Origin: Dryococelus australis
Lineage: Eukaryota > Arthropoda > Insecta > Phasmatodea > Phasmatidae
Length of the DNA: 64,000 nt
Direction of reading: 5' to 3'
NCBI GenBank assembly: GCA_029891345.1
Contig: CM057009.1
Location: 212,964,709 to 213,028,708, forward strand
Part shown: positions 24,653 to 36,239 of the stretch, piece by piece
How positions within the stretch are numbered: the stretch's first letter is position 1
How the letters are laid out: every line of letters starts with the position of its first letter
The notes under the pieces: generated by a model
The model's database searches: none
Seen by the model: the letters and a program-made list of their open reading frames with translations, nothing else
Told to the model about the DNA's origin: nothing
Program-made: the position numbers and the translations under genes

Positions 24653-25189
24653 TTAGATCCCTTGAACTTAATGGAAAAAACCGCTATGAAATTATTGTAG
24701 AATTTTGAAAACTGAATATACTTTTCGTTATATCAAATACAGAAATAACTTCACTGTGAACAATTAAACAGGCCTACTTGTATAAAATGCCTTAACTTTT
24801 AAGTTAAGAACCCCATGGAACCATGAAATGCCAACATAACCTTGAATGACTAAGGACACCACACATGACTGCATCTGCGTCAAATTCCGTCTTTTGCAGT
24901 CTGCCACGTGGGAAGCTATCTACATGGTTCACTAATTATATAGGTGGTGCCATCTCAAGGTGAAGTGATGCACTAATACTATTTTAATGCCAGAACTGGT
25001 AGAAAACATATTTGTTTTGACACTTTGTCAATTAATTGGTGAATGTCGGAAAAAATGCTAAAATGCTAATGTAAGACAGATTTCAAAATGATTAATAAAC
25101 TTTTATTTCCGGGGGCAATATTTTGCCGCCCTCAAAATTTTTCTACTCCGTGCAGCTGCATGTGTTGCACATGCCTGAATACTGCCCTG

Positions 25190-28100
25190 ATGATATGTAA
25201 CCCCTCCCTTCCTGGAACAGCCAGGAGTCCCGACCACACTGTCAACACCACTCGGTGGAACTGGAAGCAGGGTCGGCTACTCTGAGGATGAGGGCTTGAC
25301 TGGCTACGATATTGGGTTCAGGCAGAGAAGGCCCAAGAATCTCACCCCTGAAGTAGCCAAGAGTCACCTCATCCAACCTTGTCGCAGATGCCGGCTCGAC
25401 CCATTGTAGCTGCGTCCAGTCCATCTCCTCATATAAGAGCATCCTAACACAGAACTGCTACTCGAGAAGAATGTCCATTGTCACACACACCAAATGGGAG
25501 TCCCATCCTCTCTGTTGTTTTATGTTGCACACGACGAACACTCATGATGGTCCCTTTTCTGCAGCTAAGATAGGGGTAGGGAGAGGAGAGACAGGCTAGC
25601 CCACTCCTAACCCCACCCATCTAACTACATCTAAACCCCTTCAATAAACAAACAACAACAACAAAACCTATAAAACTATAATAAACCCTTACATTTAAGT
25701 GGCTACAGTACAGTAACTCCTCACTCTCCATCAGAATCTAAATTTATTTAACAACTTTTGGGTTTGAAGGTCTTCACTAACACAGCGTCTAAAAATTAAA
25801 ATTTATAATGTATAGCTTACATAAGATCTTATCTATTTAACTTAAACAAATACATCTTAACTCTCATATTTTTGGCTGCTATTCTTACGAAAATCCTTAT
25901 AATTCAGTGTCTAGGATTTCATAAACGATTGGCAGCTAACAAAAACAGGCTACTAATCTTAGCCTCGTCATCTGAAGAAAAAAAAACATAGTGACTGATG
26001 ATGGCTCTTCATCCTCATTGCGGCTGAAACAAAACTATGAACTAAAGATTCTAAACCTAACTTTACCAACTTACTCTTAACTTATTGCAAACAAGGTATT
26101 CTGTGAAGACCCTTCAACCATCACTTTATTACAGCAAATTCTTTTCTAATATGTAAATTTTTTTGTTTTTCCCAGCTCATCAGACTATGTTCCAAGAAGA
26201 CGTAGAGGCTTGGAACACTTAGAGGCCCTAACGATTAATAAACTCTGAACCTCTGCTTCTAGGTCCTCACGACTAAAACTTGAATTTCTCATTGCTATTC
26301 CAACAGCTAATGACTAAATAAACAACATCTAAATTCATTATCCTCTCTTAGGACTGTTTAAATGTCAACAATTAATGAGCCTTTAACTCAGAAATTCCAA
26401 ATTGGCTAAAATAATTAACAACTTTGAATATTTCACTTTTAAAAAATTCAATTCGGTCTCTGTGTAGCATTAAGAAACAGGTAACTTAGTATTCAAAAAC
26501 CAATACCAAACAACAATAAATAAAATAAGTTCAATTAAGCAACCAATCTCAATTAACAGCAAATACAACTCTCCTTCTACTATAAACAACCCTAACTATC
26601 TATGATGAACAAAAGGGAACTAGCAAAAGGGGTGGTCACTTCTTCTCCGGCACATCCTGTTGTTCCATGGCAGGCTAGGTGGATGTCCACTACTCTTTGG
26701 GCAAGCCACCTTCACTGCATGTTCTCGCTCTCAGAACAGATCCCTTCCTTCCACAGCAGAATGTGGGTTCCACGACCCACATTCCCCTTCTGGACAACCA
26801 CCTCCTTCTTGGATGGTCCATTCCAGAAACCTGACTGTACAGCACCAGTGAAGCTGCTGCATCCTAACCTGAATTTGTCTCTTAACAAGACAAACAAAAA
26901 ACATACTTGATGTTTGGGATAGAATTATCCCAAAACAAAACTCTTATAATGAAGCTAGGTAAACACACATCAAAACAATAGTAAAAACATCAGTAACCTT
27001 TGTAAAAAGAAGTTCCTGGGTGAAGTAGCTAGAAAATTTCCTAAATTTGAAAACTAGAATTACTGGACTTTCACTACTAACCTTATAAGTAAAATCTCAA
27101 AACGTAATAATCCAAATGTGTACTAACACAACATGTTTCAGTACAAAAATTAAAGAAGAAAAATAATTTTCACTGGGATTTTAACACAGCTTCATCTTCG
27201 CATGAATTAGTGACAGAAACAAAATAAAGCCTATTTTGTCTTCTACTGTCTGTGCTTTCAAATTTTTCTTTGTCCCAGCCATAGCTTATTTAAGCCCGGC
27301 AAATTTTCATGTCATTTCCCCGTTTCCTTTTTAAAAGTTTAAAACAATTGTCTGTTCCTCTGCCAAAAAAAAAAAAAAAAAACAATAAGCAGCTCCTGAA
27401 AAAAAATACAAATTAATCAATTAGTCTAAGAAAGATTACTTTCAAGTTATAAATTAAGCTGTCACAGCATCAAGCATCGTCCACTGTTTATGTCTCTTGC
27501 TCTTACTGTGGCAGCGGCAGAATGTCTCGAACTCGGCTGTTATCTACTGTTGGGCACATTCAACTACTCCACAAACTTGTCTGGTTACTGTAACATTATC
27601 TGCAATTTTTTTTTAACTTCAGAAATGTGATTCATGTCTCTTTTCGGTCCTATCAGTTTCGCCGTGGTCAATTTACTTTTAAAAAATGTTTTAACATTTG
27701 TTACAACGCGGCACATAACACATTAATAAAAACTAATTTAAAATTTGACGAGTCAAAACAAAACATCTAGTGGCTACCTCATGGCCATCGCGCAAACTAA
27801 CTCCACCAATTGTTGCGGCTCATGCCGCAGCAAGCGATGTTAACCTGACGACGAATCTCGCTCAGAACTCTGCGGCAGAAAACTGAAAACTTTACGTCTA
27901 AAACATTACTGTTGCAGCTAAACGTTATTACTGTTTTAAAACAGTAAAAATACAAAATTATTGCTCTGTGAGTATAATTGTAACAGTTTCAAACGATTAA
28001 TTAAATTTAACAAAACACTTTGTGTCTAAAATGACATGAACGTTCCCAGCAACAAAATGGTTTCCAAAAGTAATTTAATCGGCATCCCGAAAAGAAAACT

Positions 28101-28250
28101 AACCAAACCTCTGTCAACAAATCAAATAACCTAAGAGGCAGTGCTCTAAACACATCATAACTATCACATGTCTACTTCGCCAACCTATGGCGCTATTCGT
28201 CGAAAAAGCCATCACATTTATGACTAACAACAGTAGCATTTGAAAAATTT
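25190..28250. other. Mixed AT-rich DNA with GC-richer islands, unassigned
   Basis: Three stretches are clearly less AT-rich than their surroundings: 25195-25560, 26620-26890 and 27480-28190. The first two have - strand open frames (25242-25442, with EEMDWTQLQWVEPASATRLD; 26712-26897, with SFTGAVQSGFWNGPSKKEVV) that read like coding sequence but match nothing I can name. The third has none. They could be parts of one old unrecognised element on the - strand. Confidence 0.35.
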
Positions 28251-28429
28251 AGCTTTGGTGAAAATAGTAAGAAAATTTTTTTTCTTAATTTTTTTAAGAT
28301 ACTTTTATAGGGATTCTCCCCTCATTTTTTTTTTATTTATTAAAAAAATTTAAAGTTTGGTTGTGTTTCAGATACATGTTTAATATTTTGTTAGTTTTGT
28401 TTTGTTTCTTTTCATTTTATAGCAAGTTA

Positions 28430-29230
28430 TGATAATGGAATTCACGCAGTCCTCTTTATTTTGGTTCGGGCCTTTAGCAGTTTAGAGAAAGCTCCAGACA
28501 GTGTGTGTTGGTAGCTGCAAGTTTTTTTCTTGTAGAGGCTTCCAGACAGCCTGGAAGAATTCGTATTGGGAATAAACACAGCAAATTCCTGTTCAGAAAT
28601 TTTTTTTTTCATTTGGGGCGTGTCTCGAAGTTTCGAGATACCTCAGTCCAGATGTTTTCGAGGCCAAGCCCTGAGCAGTCACAGGCGAAGCTTTGTGCTT
28701 GAACAAGCGGCCGCGAAGTTTCAAGGTTGTGAGAGGGGAAAGCGGTAGGCGACCAGCTGATTCTGTCAGCTGGGACCCTTGGGCAACCAAGGGTAAAGGA
28801 GGAAGCACGGTAGTAGGTTTCTGGTAGCACGTGATTGCCAGGTGGACTCTCAGTGCGTGCTGATTGGCTGAGGCCAAAGACACGCCAGGACAACAAAAGA
28901 GGAGCGAGAGTGGGGAGTGGTGGGTTGTTCTCGTATGGAAGTCGTGTAGAAGATGGCATGATGGCGTGAAGCAGCAGTTACGCAGCCTTGGAGAGAGGGC
29001 CAGGAAATCACCAGAATATGAGTTAAGTGTTTTGTGTAGTTCCTTTTGATTGATCGGGGCATTCCTTCGGAAGTTTCTGGAGGAATGGCCCCGGTCAACC
29101 TATAAATAGTAGTTAAATTTAGGCCTTAAGTTTGAGTTAAGTTTGTTAGCAAGTTCATAACCTCTCAGTCAGAGAGGTACAGTCCTGAGGTAAGACACTG
29201 TCTCTTTTATGATTTAGTCATTATTGATAA
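28430..29230 (+). promoter_or_regulatory. GC-rich block with TATA box, possible internal promoter or LTR
   Basis: A compositionally distinct block with CpGs ends in CCTATAAATAG (TATA core 29101-29108). About 60 bases later an initiator-like CTCAGTCAG appears (about 29165), and then CCTGAGGTAAGAC, which fits a splice donor. This could be a promoter with a short noncoding first exon inside the intron, or an LTR whose partner I could not find. Open frames through it (28505-28702, 28593-28959) have no recognisable motifs. A (GT)11 run follows at 29250-29271. Confidence 0.25.
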
Positions 29231-29271
29231 ATATATTTTTTTGCTTTATGTGTGTGTGTGTGTGTGTGTGG

Positions 29272-30276
29272 TACAAAAGTTCTGATCTAGCCGCTAAGTA
29301 TCTCATGGGCTTAACGTTAGGTCTTGCAGGTCGGTGTTACTATTTTATTCAAGAGATTTTTTTTTGTTTCATTTGTTGTGGGTTAAGCCAGTAATAATCA
29401 TTTTGTCCGTCGAGTATTCTAACCTACAGCAGTAAGATCTAGGTTGAGTTGTTTTGCCGATTAGTTAAGCCAATTGTTATTGCTTGTTGGACAAACCTTT
29501 GAGTATCGTAGGTTTAAGTTGGATGTTAAATTTGGTTATGAGTATTGGTGTTAGTAAATGCAAGTTAAGTTTAGGTTATATATATTTCTCTCTCTTATAT
29601 TGGAACACAGTAACATTTAGTCGTCTGATTTGGCCATGGTTTTAACAGATATTTATTAATAAACACTATTTATTATTAAACTAATAATTTTTTTTTTCCC
29701 TGGACATTGCCAAGGTCTATATCCGAGCTGTATGTTTTAACAAACGTTTGTTCTAGTGGTGTTTAACGGTAACTAACCTAAAAGTGTAGTTTTATACAAA
29801 GGGGCCTTTTTAAATCAGATTAATGTTTTGACATTTTTCGGCTTTTGACCTTTTTGTATTCTGATTGTATAGCAAGATAACATCCTGCTATTGTCATTAT
29901 GTTGAATTATAAATCATAATACTTTTCACTAGTTTCTTTCTTTGTTGGTAAGAAAACTTATCTGTTTATGGTGGCTCTTATAGGTTAGTGAACAAGATCT
30001 TAAGAGAGCTCAAGTTTACTTTTAATCACTCTCGTTATTATTTGAAGTTTATGTAAGAGTTGAATAACTACTGAAAGAAAGTATTTCAAATCTGGTTAAA
30101 ATTTAAATTAAAAAAAACCTACTCCATATTTTTCAGACGTGTTGATCTATTCAGAATCTATCCATTGTTTTTTTTTGTCAATATAAAATAAGTAAGCAAT
30201 ATCGCTGTTTTGGCTACTATTAGCTTGGCAGATGATTTACAATTTTTGTCGAATGTAACAAATCTTTAGATCAGAC
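29272..30276. other. AT-rich DNA, nothing recognised
   Basis: No open frame of note, no repeat partner seen elsewhere in the window. Confidence 0.4.
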
Positions 30277-30444
30277 TTTTGTCATGAGCTATTCATTTAT
30301 TCTTCAAAAGGATAAGTGTGTGTTTTTTAATTTCTTTCTGATTTTCAAACTTGTACATTATCATGCTCTTTTTGCAAGATATATATCTTAAAAAACACAC
30401 AGTTATCCTTTTGAAGAATAAATGAATAATAGCTCATGACAAAA
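30277..30444. repeat. Near-perfect inverted repeat, 54/57-bp arms, about 57-bp loop
   Basis: The left arm (30277-30330) begins TTTTGTCATGAGCTATTC and ends TGTGTGTTTTTTAA; the right arm (30388-30444) is its reverse complement apart from one substitution and a 3-base indel (ATT). The arms flank a 57-base spacer, so the transcript would fold into a long hairpin. Such conservation is much higher than in neighbouring elements. It could be a foldback transposon end, a recent inverted duplication or a small-RNA precursor. Confidence 0.85.
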
Positions 30445-31330
30445 ATCTATTTTATTATTTACATTTTCATTTACATTACTAATCTAACTATTTACAGATT
30501 CCCTAACACTACTTATTTTGCTACTTAACCCTTCCATTAAAGAGCGAAGTGCTTCCATGTCTGCTGACATTTTCCTTGTAAGCATCCACAAATGTCTTGA
30601 TAATATATGTATCTATTACTGCAACTTTTATTATATTTACAAAATTATGCTACCTGTAAATATCATACTCAAATCTTGATTACAATAATTTTATTTTATT
30701 ATTTTTAATTAAATGCATATATTCCACATTTCTTACATCAGTGTTACAATTTTTTCAAAAGTCAGTGGGCTAAATGTGATTCGTTAAGGAATGGAGGTTT
30801 TAATTAAATAAAAGTTATAACTATAATTTCCTAAATTTATTTACAATATCTACAAACATAATTCTCTTGGCCCTAATCCTCACAACATATTGGAATCACT
30901 TGCTGTTTATAGTTAATGAATTCTATCAATTAATGTAATTAAATAATCAAAAAATCTGTCTCAATAGACAGTGTATCAAAATTATTCAATTATTGTATTA
31001 ATTATATGTCCATAATTGACAGTTACAAAATTTATAATATAATCTCTATCATATGTTCATTCAGTCCCACCTGAGTCTAGTGTAGATCCCACCAGTCCAC
31101 AATGTTCTAGAGTTCAACAAGCGCTCTCATGCACAGTAGCCTTCACTTGTCTGGTTTCATGCCCTCTCGTCCATTCATACCACGAACACCTCATCCGCCG
31201 CCGCTAGAAAATGGGGTTTAGCTGCACCAGGAAGGGGATTTCACATGGTGACAATAGGCCATGGCCAATTTATATCCCATTTCTGCTTCTCTAAGTAACT
31301 TTCTCCATTTCTAATGACCTCGTTAACTAC
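30445..31330 (-). mobile_element. 5'-end relic of a second Gypsy-1-like element
   Basis: On the - strand a start at 30570 reads MSADMEALRSLMEG, parallel to the gag start of Gypsy-1 (MSAELETLRAL at 12805). Beyond it, TTCGTTAAGGAATGGAGG (about 30780) parallels TTCGTAAGGGATGGATG (about 12990), at nearly the same distance from the gag start and followed by similar AT-rich LTR text. The LTR-like part reaches at least 31250, where a GC-rich stretch (CACCTCATCCGCCGCCGC) occurs. No pol is present, so it is a truncated relative. Confidence 0.55.
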
Positions 31331-31633
31331 ACGATGTTAAGCCCTAATTATCTACCTACCTACATCATGCAATTCTAAGTTCTCCAAAATAGCTAAAATA
31401 GCTTTCTTGCACTGTTGTGTCTCACGTACTGGTTGGAAACATGCAAAACTATTAGAGGAACTTACAGTGAACATAGCTTTATACTTTCAAGTAATAAAAT
31501 GATACAGTGACTGCTTACATCCAATAGTTAAAACAAGACAATGGAAACACTGTATACCAACACCTTGCACTTAGAAATGATGGGGCGCTGTGTGTATGTG
31601 TCAGGGTTGCCCTTGTTGCTTGTTTGCTTCTGA

Positions 31634-31830
31634 GCCTCAAACGTGCTAAACAGCTTCAGGTAGGTGGTACCCTTAATCCTATCAATGCTATTGGTGTACA
31701 TATTTGTCCATACTTATGCATGCCATGTGCTTAAGAAAAATATATATGTCTGACATGCATCTCACAGCTCGTGCAAACAACGAATATATACATCCATCCA
31801 TGCCACTTTCGCATTCACTGCTATGGAAGT
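31634..31830. repeat. Direct repeat copy 1 (about 195 bp)
   Basis: Matches 33780-33975 along its length: AACGTGCTAAACAGCTTCAG, GCTATTGGTGTACATATTTG, GTGCAAACAACGAATATA and TTCACTGCTATGG occur in both in the same order. The pair brackets the piggyBac transposase relic. Confidence 0.8.
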
Positions 31831-33029
31831 AATTATTTGTTTATAACTAAATAATATCTAGTGACTATCTCTGGCACTACAGAAATGTTATTCGTGCATG
31901 ATTTTGTGCTGGATTTTCTGTCTCATATAAAGCTATTTTTCTCGCCAGTAGTTTGTATTATTTTCCTATCACTCATACATGTGCAACTGTCACACACCAT
32001 TGATGATGACTGATTTACAACCAGCACATTTAAGACTTTCTTTTATTGTAAAGAAATATACTTTCTCTTCCCTGACCAATTGCTTTGACATTTGTTTCAT
32101 ACCTAATGCAAATATTTTGTTTTACAGACATCTTGTACTATTTCTGTGAAATTGTGAAGACTTTGATTTGTGACAGCAAATTTCCTTCTATATTTCATAG
32201 GTGTCTCTAGTACTTTTAAATATAAGATCAAACATTTTCTGCACACACACACCACTTTTATTCCTTGAGTGAATATTTAAAAAAAGTACAGACTAAAATA
32301 AATGAAAATATCATTTTCCTATACACCCAAGTTGAATAAAATAAAATTATTTGTCATTATTTTCTTTGTTCTATAGGTACAATATATATGAATTATATTT
32401 CTGCAATTATAAATATTATGGCTTTTATGTATATATACTGTTGTATTTGTGTATTGTTTATTAATTCAGTGACTGTCATTTCCATGTTTAAATCATAAGT
32501 CTGCCCTTATGAGTTTCATATCTTATGGGTGGATATACTGATGTATGTGTATATTGTGAATTAACTTAGGGGCTATCATCTGAAACGTTATCCAATACTC
32601 TGTAATATTATTATTGAGTGTATTCACTTTTTAAATCACACACACACACACACATATATATATAATACATTGTGTATTTTTTTACTTTATGTATGTTTAT
32701 ATTGTGTAATTAACAATTGACATATCTAATACTGTACAGTCTACTGTATGAAAATAAATAAATATATTAATAAAATATTGTTCCATTTAGTTTTACGTTG
32801 GTGGTGCTTTACTGTGCATTTATCATCCTCTTTTGTATAAAGTTTCCAAGTTGCATATATAGAGGTGTTTGACATTGTGTAAACATAACTTTCCCAAAGC
32901 ATGCGAAAAATTAACAAACAATTTATTGGCAATGTTAGCAGAAAATGACTGTGACAATTTGAGCAACACATCTGTTAAGGATGATGGTTGGGAAACTGAT
33001 AAGTCACTGGATTCATTTTGGCCTTCTAC
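31831..33029. other. AT-rich DNA between direct repeat and piggyBac relic
   Basis: Contains a (CA)n(TA)n stretch at 32636-32666. No coding motif. An open frame at 32869-33072 ends DSFWPSTSTTPAPAHQLFAS and might be N-terminal sequence of the piggyBac relic, but this is not supported by a recognised motif. Confidence 0.35.
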
Positions 33030-33790
33030 ATCCACGACTCCAGCACCAGCTCACCAACTTTTTGCCAGTTGACCATCGTAAAGTGATGCAAGTAAAGAAG
33101 TGCACAAAGGCAAACCAAAACATAAAAAAAAAAAAATAGGAATAATAGGTAATAATGAGACAACAAGAATTTGTACCAAGAAATCATACCTGATAATAAT
33201 AGTTCTGGGAATAAAAGCAGTGAGAGACACGCAGAAACATATTCTGAATTTTTTTTTACATAATTTTCTTAACATCACTGATGGAACATATTGCAAAGAA
33301 ACCAATAAATATTTTGATTTCACTGTTCAGAACATCCCTGCATCTGAGCATTCCTGCCACAAGAAATGGGCAAATACAAACTAGGATTTCTTAACAACTG
33401 GTACACAAGCCCTGCCTACACTCTTTGTGTGGCTTCATAACAAGAGGCACAATGAGGAAAACCTGAAAACAGATGCAAAAATGAAAGGAAAAATAAAAAG
33501 TAGAGTAAAAACATTCAAGACATCTGATAACTTATTAGCACAAAAGTGGTGTGATAATCTACTGGCAATATGTTGTAGTATAGACATGTTGGAAATTCAG
33601 CAAAAGACAACAGAAAAATTTTTGAAACCCAAGTGCATAGTTGATTACGATGAAACTATGAGAGCAGTTGATAATTCAGACATTATTATCAGCTGGAAGT
33701 CAGTGAGAAAATTTATATAATGTTACATGAATGGTTTTTTTTCACCTCCTAGGCCTTGGAATACTGAATGCATATATCCTGCCTTGAACG
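33030..33790 (+). pseudogene. piggyBac-like transposase relic
   Basis: The clearest part is KPKCIVDYDETMRAVDNSDI with ISWKSVRKFI (33630-33720), matching the piggyBac 'xVxxYNxxMGGVDxxDQ..' block that contains a catalytic Asp, followed in a shifted frame by CYMNGFF and LEY, corresponding to 'WWxxxFxxLLDxAxxNAxxLY'. Upstream, LWLHNKRHNEENLKTDAKMK fits the 'W.DKR.V..LST' region only loosely. Stops separate the 94-codon (33100-33384) and 97-codon (33427-33720) open stretches. The C-terminal Cys-rich domain is not visible. No TTAA-bounded ends were established. Confidence 0.6.
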
Positions 33791-33975
33791 TGCTAAACAG
33801 CATCAGGTAGGTGGTGCCCTAACCCTTCCACTGCTATTGGTGTACATATTTGTACATACTTATGTATGACATGTGGTTAAGAAAAATATATTTGTCTGAC
33901 ATGCTTCACACTGCTCGTGCAAACAACGAATATATATGTCCATCCAAGCCACTTTCTCATTCACTGCTATGGAAA
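33780..33975. repeat. Direct repeat copy 2 (about 195 bp)
   Basis: Partner of 31634-31830, same orientation, roughly 85-90 percent alike by eye. It separates the piggyBac relic from the env end of Gypsy-2, and occupies the place where the 3' LTR of Gypsy-2 would be expected, though there is no copy at the other end of that element. Confidence 0.8.
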
Positions 33976-34039
33976 ATAATTACAAATATGATGTCACATA
34001 CAGCAAGAGTAGACAAACTAATGGAAATAACACTGGTGT

Positions 34040-35500
34040 GTTGAGGTGGGAGGGAAGGTTGGGGTTGAAGGAGATCCATATCATCATGGAAATTGGTACC
34101 ATGGGGGTGCAAAGCAAGAAGGTAATCAAGGTCTTTTATAAGGGAATCATTGGGAGCAAGCTTAGGCAGATTTGGAATTGGGAAATAAGTGAGGTTTGAA
34201 ATGAGTTTGGGAAAATGAAGTACAGGAAGAAATTGATAAAATGGATGGCTGAATTCACTTGGCCAAAAGTTAACTGACAATGTCGCCATATGAAGCATTG
34301 CTAATAAAACCACTTCCAGATAAGGATAGAGTAAAAGAGGGTTGAGCATCTAAGGTTGTTCTACATAGTAAAGTGACATCAATAGTGAATTTGGTAGAAA
34401 ACGGCCAGAGAGCGTGAGTTTTTCTGGTCAAGGGATACAAAAGATTTATGACAAAAGTCCAGATGCGTTTTACCAGAAAACAAATTGAATTCGCAACTAT
34501 CCATATGTGCATCAGAAAACAGGAAGCCTGAAGAACAAATAGTTATGCCATAGGTTTTACACTTAGATAACAGATTCTTAGAAATGGTGGCAAAATGATT
34601 TCTATCTATACTCACAATCAGAGAGTCTTATACCTTGAATAACAAATATGGCACAAGTACAGGAAATACAAAAACACTATAACTTTGAAATACATCTTTG
34701 TTTGCTAAGGGCACATAACGTTCAGTGAAGAAACGTAAAATATGGCCTGAACAGTACTGAATCCATAGTAGAAAAAGAGATTCCCAAAAGTGACAGGTGC
34801 TATCATGTGTAGGGGAAGGGTAATTAGCAGTTGGATCTGATTGAGTAGAGCAATAAAATCCTTGCAATTCAGCAGAGTGGAACTTAACCGTCCATGGAAA
34901 CTGGTTTCAATGCTGTGTTTAAGATAAAAACGTTCTAGCCTAGTGCTAGATAAAGCTTCACTTACTCTTAATAGCATAATGCTCAAATCCAACCTAAAAC
35001 CTTGTATCATAATCCTATCCCATAATTTATATGTTGTTTGGTTGAAAAGAGAATGAGTCCTTTATATTATCTAAGTAATGTGTGGCAAATTTTGATCACA
35101 TTTGTTGTGTTAAGAATGCAGTCCTCTAAATCCTTAATTAAAATAATATGGTTGGCAACATTGATCAAAATTTTGTCTTGTTTATCCTCAATAAAATCAA
35201 GATATTTTTCAAAATTTTGAAGGTTGTCATCATCCAAAGCTCCAAAAACTGTTTCCACCAAAATCTAACATTCCTCATTTTGTGCGGGACTGAGGAAGAA
35301 GTGAAGTCGGAGTACTCACTTCTGTTTTGAATGCACCGAGGTTGTCTTCCAATTTTCTTAAGGCAAATTAGAAATTTTGATCAAAATAACAATTGTCCAA
35401 TTGAAATTTCTGCTAGACGTTCAGAATAGTGTTCAACATTATGTCCAATTCAACACATTTTTCTTTAAGTACCTTTAGATTGAAATTAGCACTACTGAGT
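34040..35500 (-). pseudogene. Gypsy-2 env-like relic
   Basis: Several overlapping - strand open stretches (33957-34349, 34270-34512, 34379-34615, 34628-34867, 34705-35010, 35067-35261) lie in order where an envelope gene belongs, downstream of the integrase. The 34379-34867 part shows spaced Cys residues and hydrophobic/aromatic segments typical of insect Gypsy envelope ectodomains. A Gly/Phe-rich stretch near 35260-35300 recalls the segment after the cleavage site. The 34040-34349 part is hydrophobic then Pro-rich, as in a membrane anchor with cytoplasmic tail. The gene has many stops and frameshifts and cannot be expressed. Identification rests on position and pattern. Confidence 0.55.
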
Positions 35501-35526
35501 ACAAATTGGCTGAAAAAGTGATACCG

Positions 35527-36230
35527 TCATACTTTTGAAAAATAACTCCTGAATTCAGGGGGTTTACCATCGCAGACAAAACGTACAACCCACTGACAAC
35601 CGCCAACAAAATTCCCAGGGCCAACATCGGGAAACCTGGAAAACTGACAAAAAAGTTTACCCTTTAAAGAGTAAGGTGACAAACAAAAGACTATACTGTG
35701 AATACCAATACCTGACAGGAATTGGAAATAAAATACTCTTGCATTAAACCCACAAAAGGACAAATAACTCCAAAAACTAAATATAGTAATTATTTTTAGA
35801 TGACACACAGCTCATGATCCAAATACACACTCAAGAGTTTCACATTTTAAAAAAATTACGTAGAAACTTATCTAGTTCAACACCCAAGCAAGTATTAAAT
35901 ACCCAAAATAACTGGACATTGAACCACAAAAATTTCAATAGTTCATTTATATATATGTGTGTGTGTGCATGCGCACATGTGTGTAAATTCAATATAAGAG
36001 ACTCTTGCAACAGGACAAAAAAAATTATATAAGAAACAATACAACTTAAATGAAAAACAACTTAAATTTGTACTGCAAGTTTTTTTTTTGTTAGAGTGAG
36101 CACACAAAAGACATAGATCCTAAAAATGACCTGGTTCGATGGGTGAACAGTCCATGAACATGTTGAACACAGGATCAAGCAAATAACAGAAGGTGCTGAG
36201 AATTAATTAATGAGAAGTGCACAGTTAGGG
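35527..36230 (-). other. Spacer between Gypsy-2 integrase and env-like region
   Basis: A 93-codon - strand frame (35527-35808) has a hydrophobic first half, possibly the signal-peptide end of env, but I cannot confirm it. A short (TG)n run lies at 35955-35985. The rest shows nothing. Confidence 0.35.
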
Positions 36231-36239
36231 TCTGCAGCT

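Larger units (their letters stand above)
21258..25189 (-). mobile_element. hAT-2: candidate hAT element with ZMYM-type transposase
   Basis: The right end, reverse complemented, is CAGGGCAGTATTCAGGCATG, followed by GGGCGGCAAAATATTGCC further in. This is the typical terminus of ZMYM-type hATs ('CAGGGCCGGATTTAGG..GGGCGGCAAATTT'). The transposase starts 537 bp inside it, on the - strand, as expected. The left end is uncertain: CAGGGCCAGAAG at 21258 has the right form, but its flank (GGCTATAT) does not match the right flank (ATGATATG), so no target duplication supports it. Confidence 0.5.
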
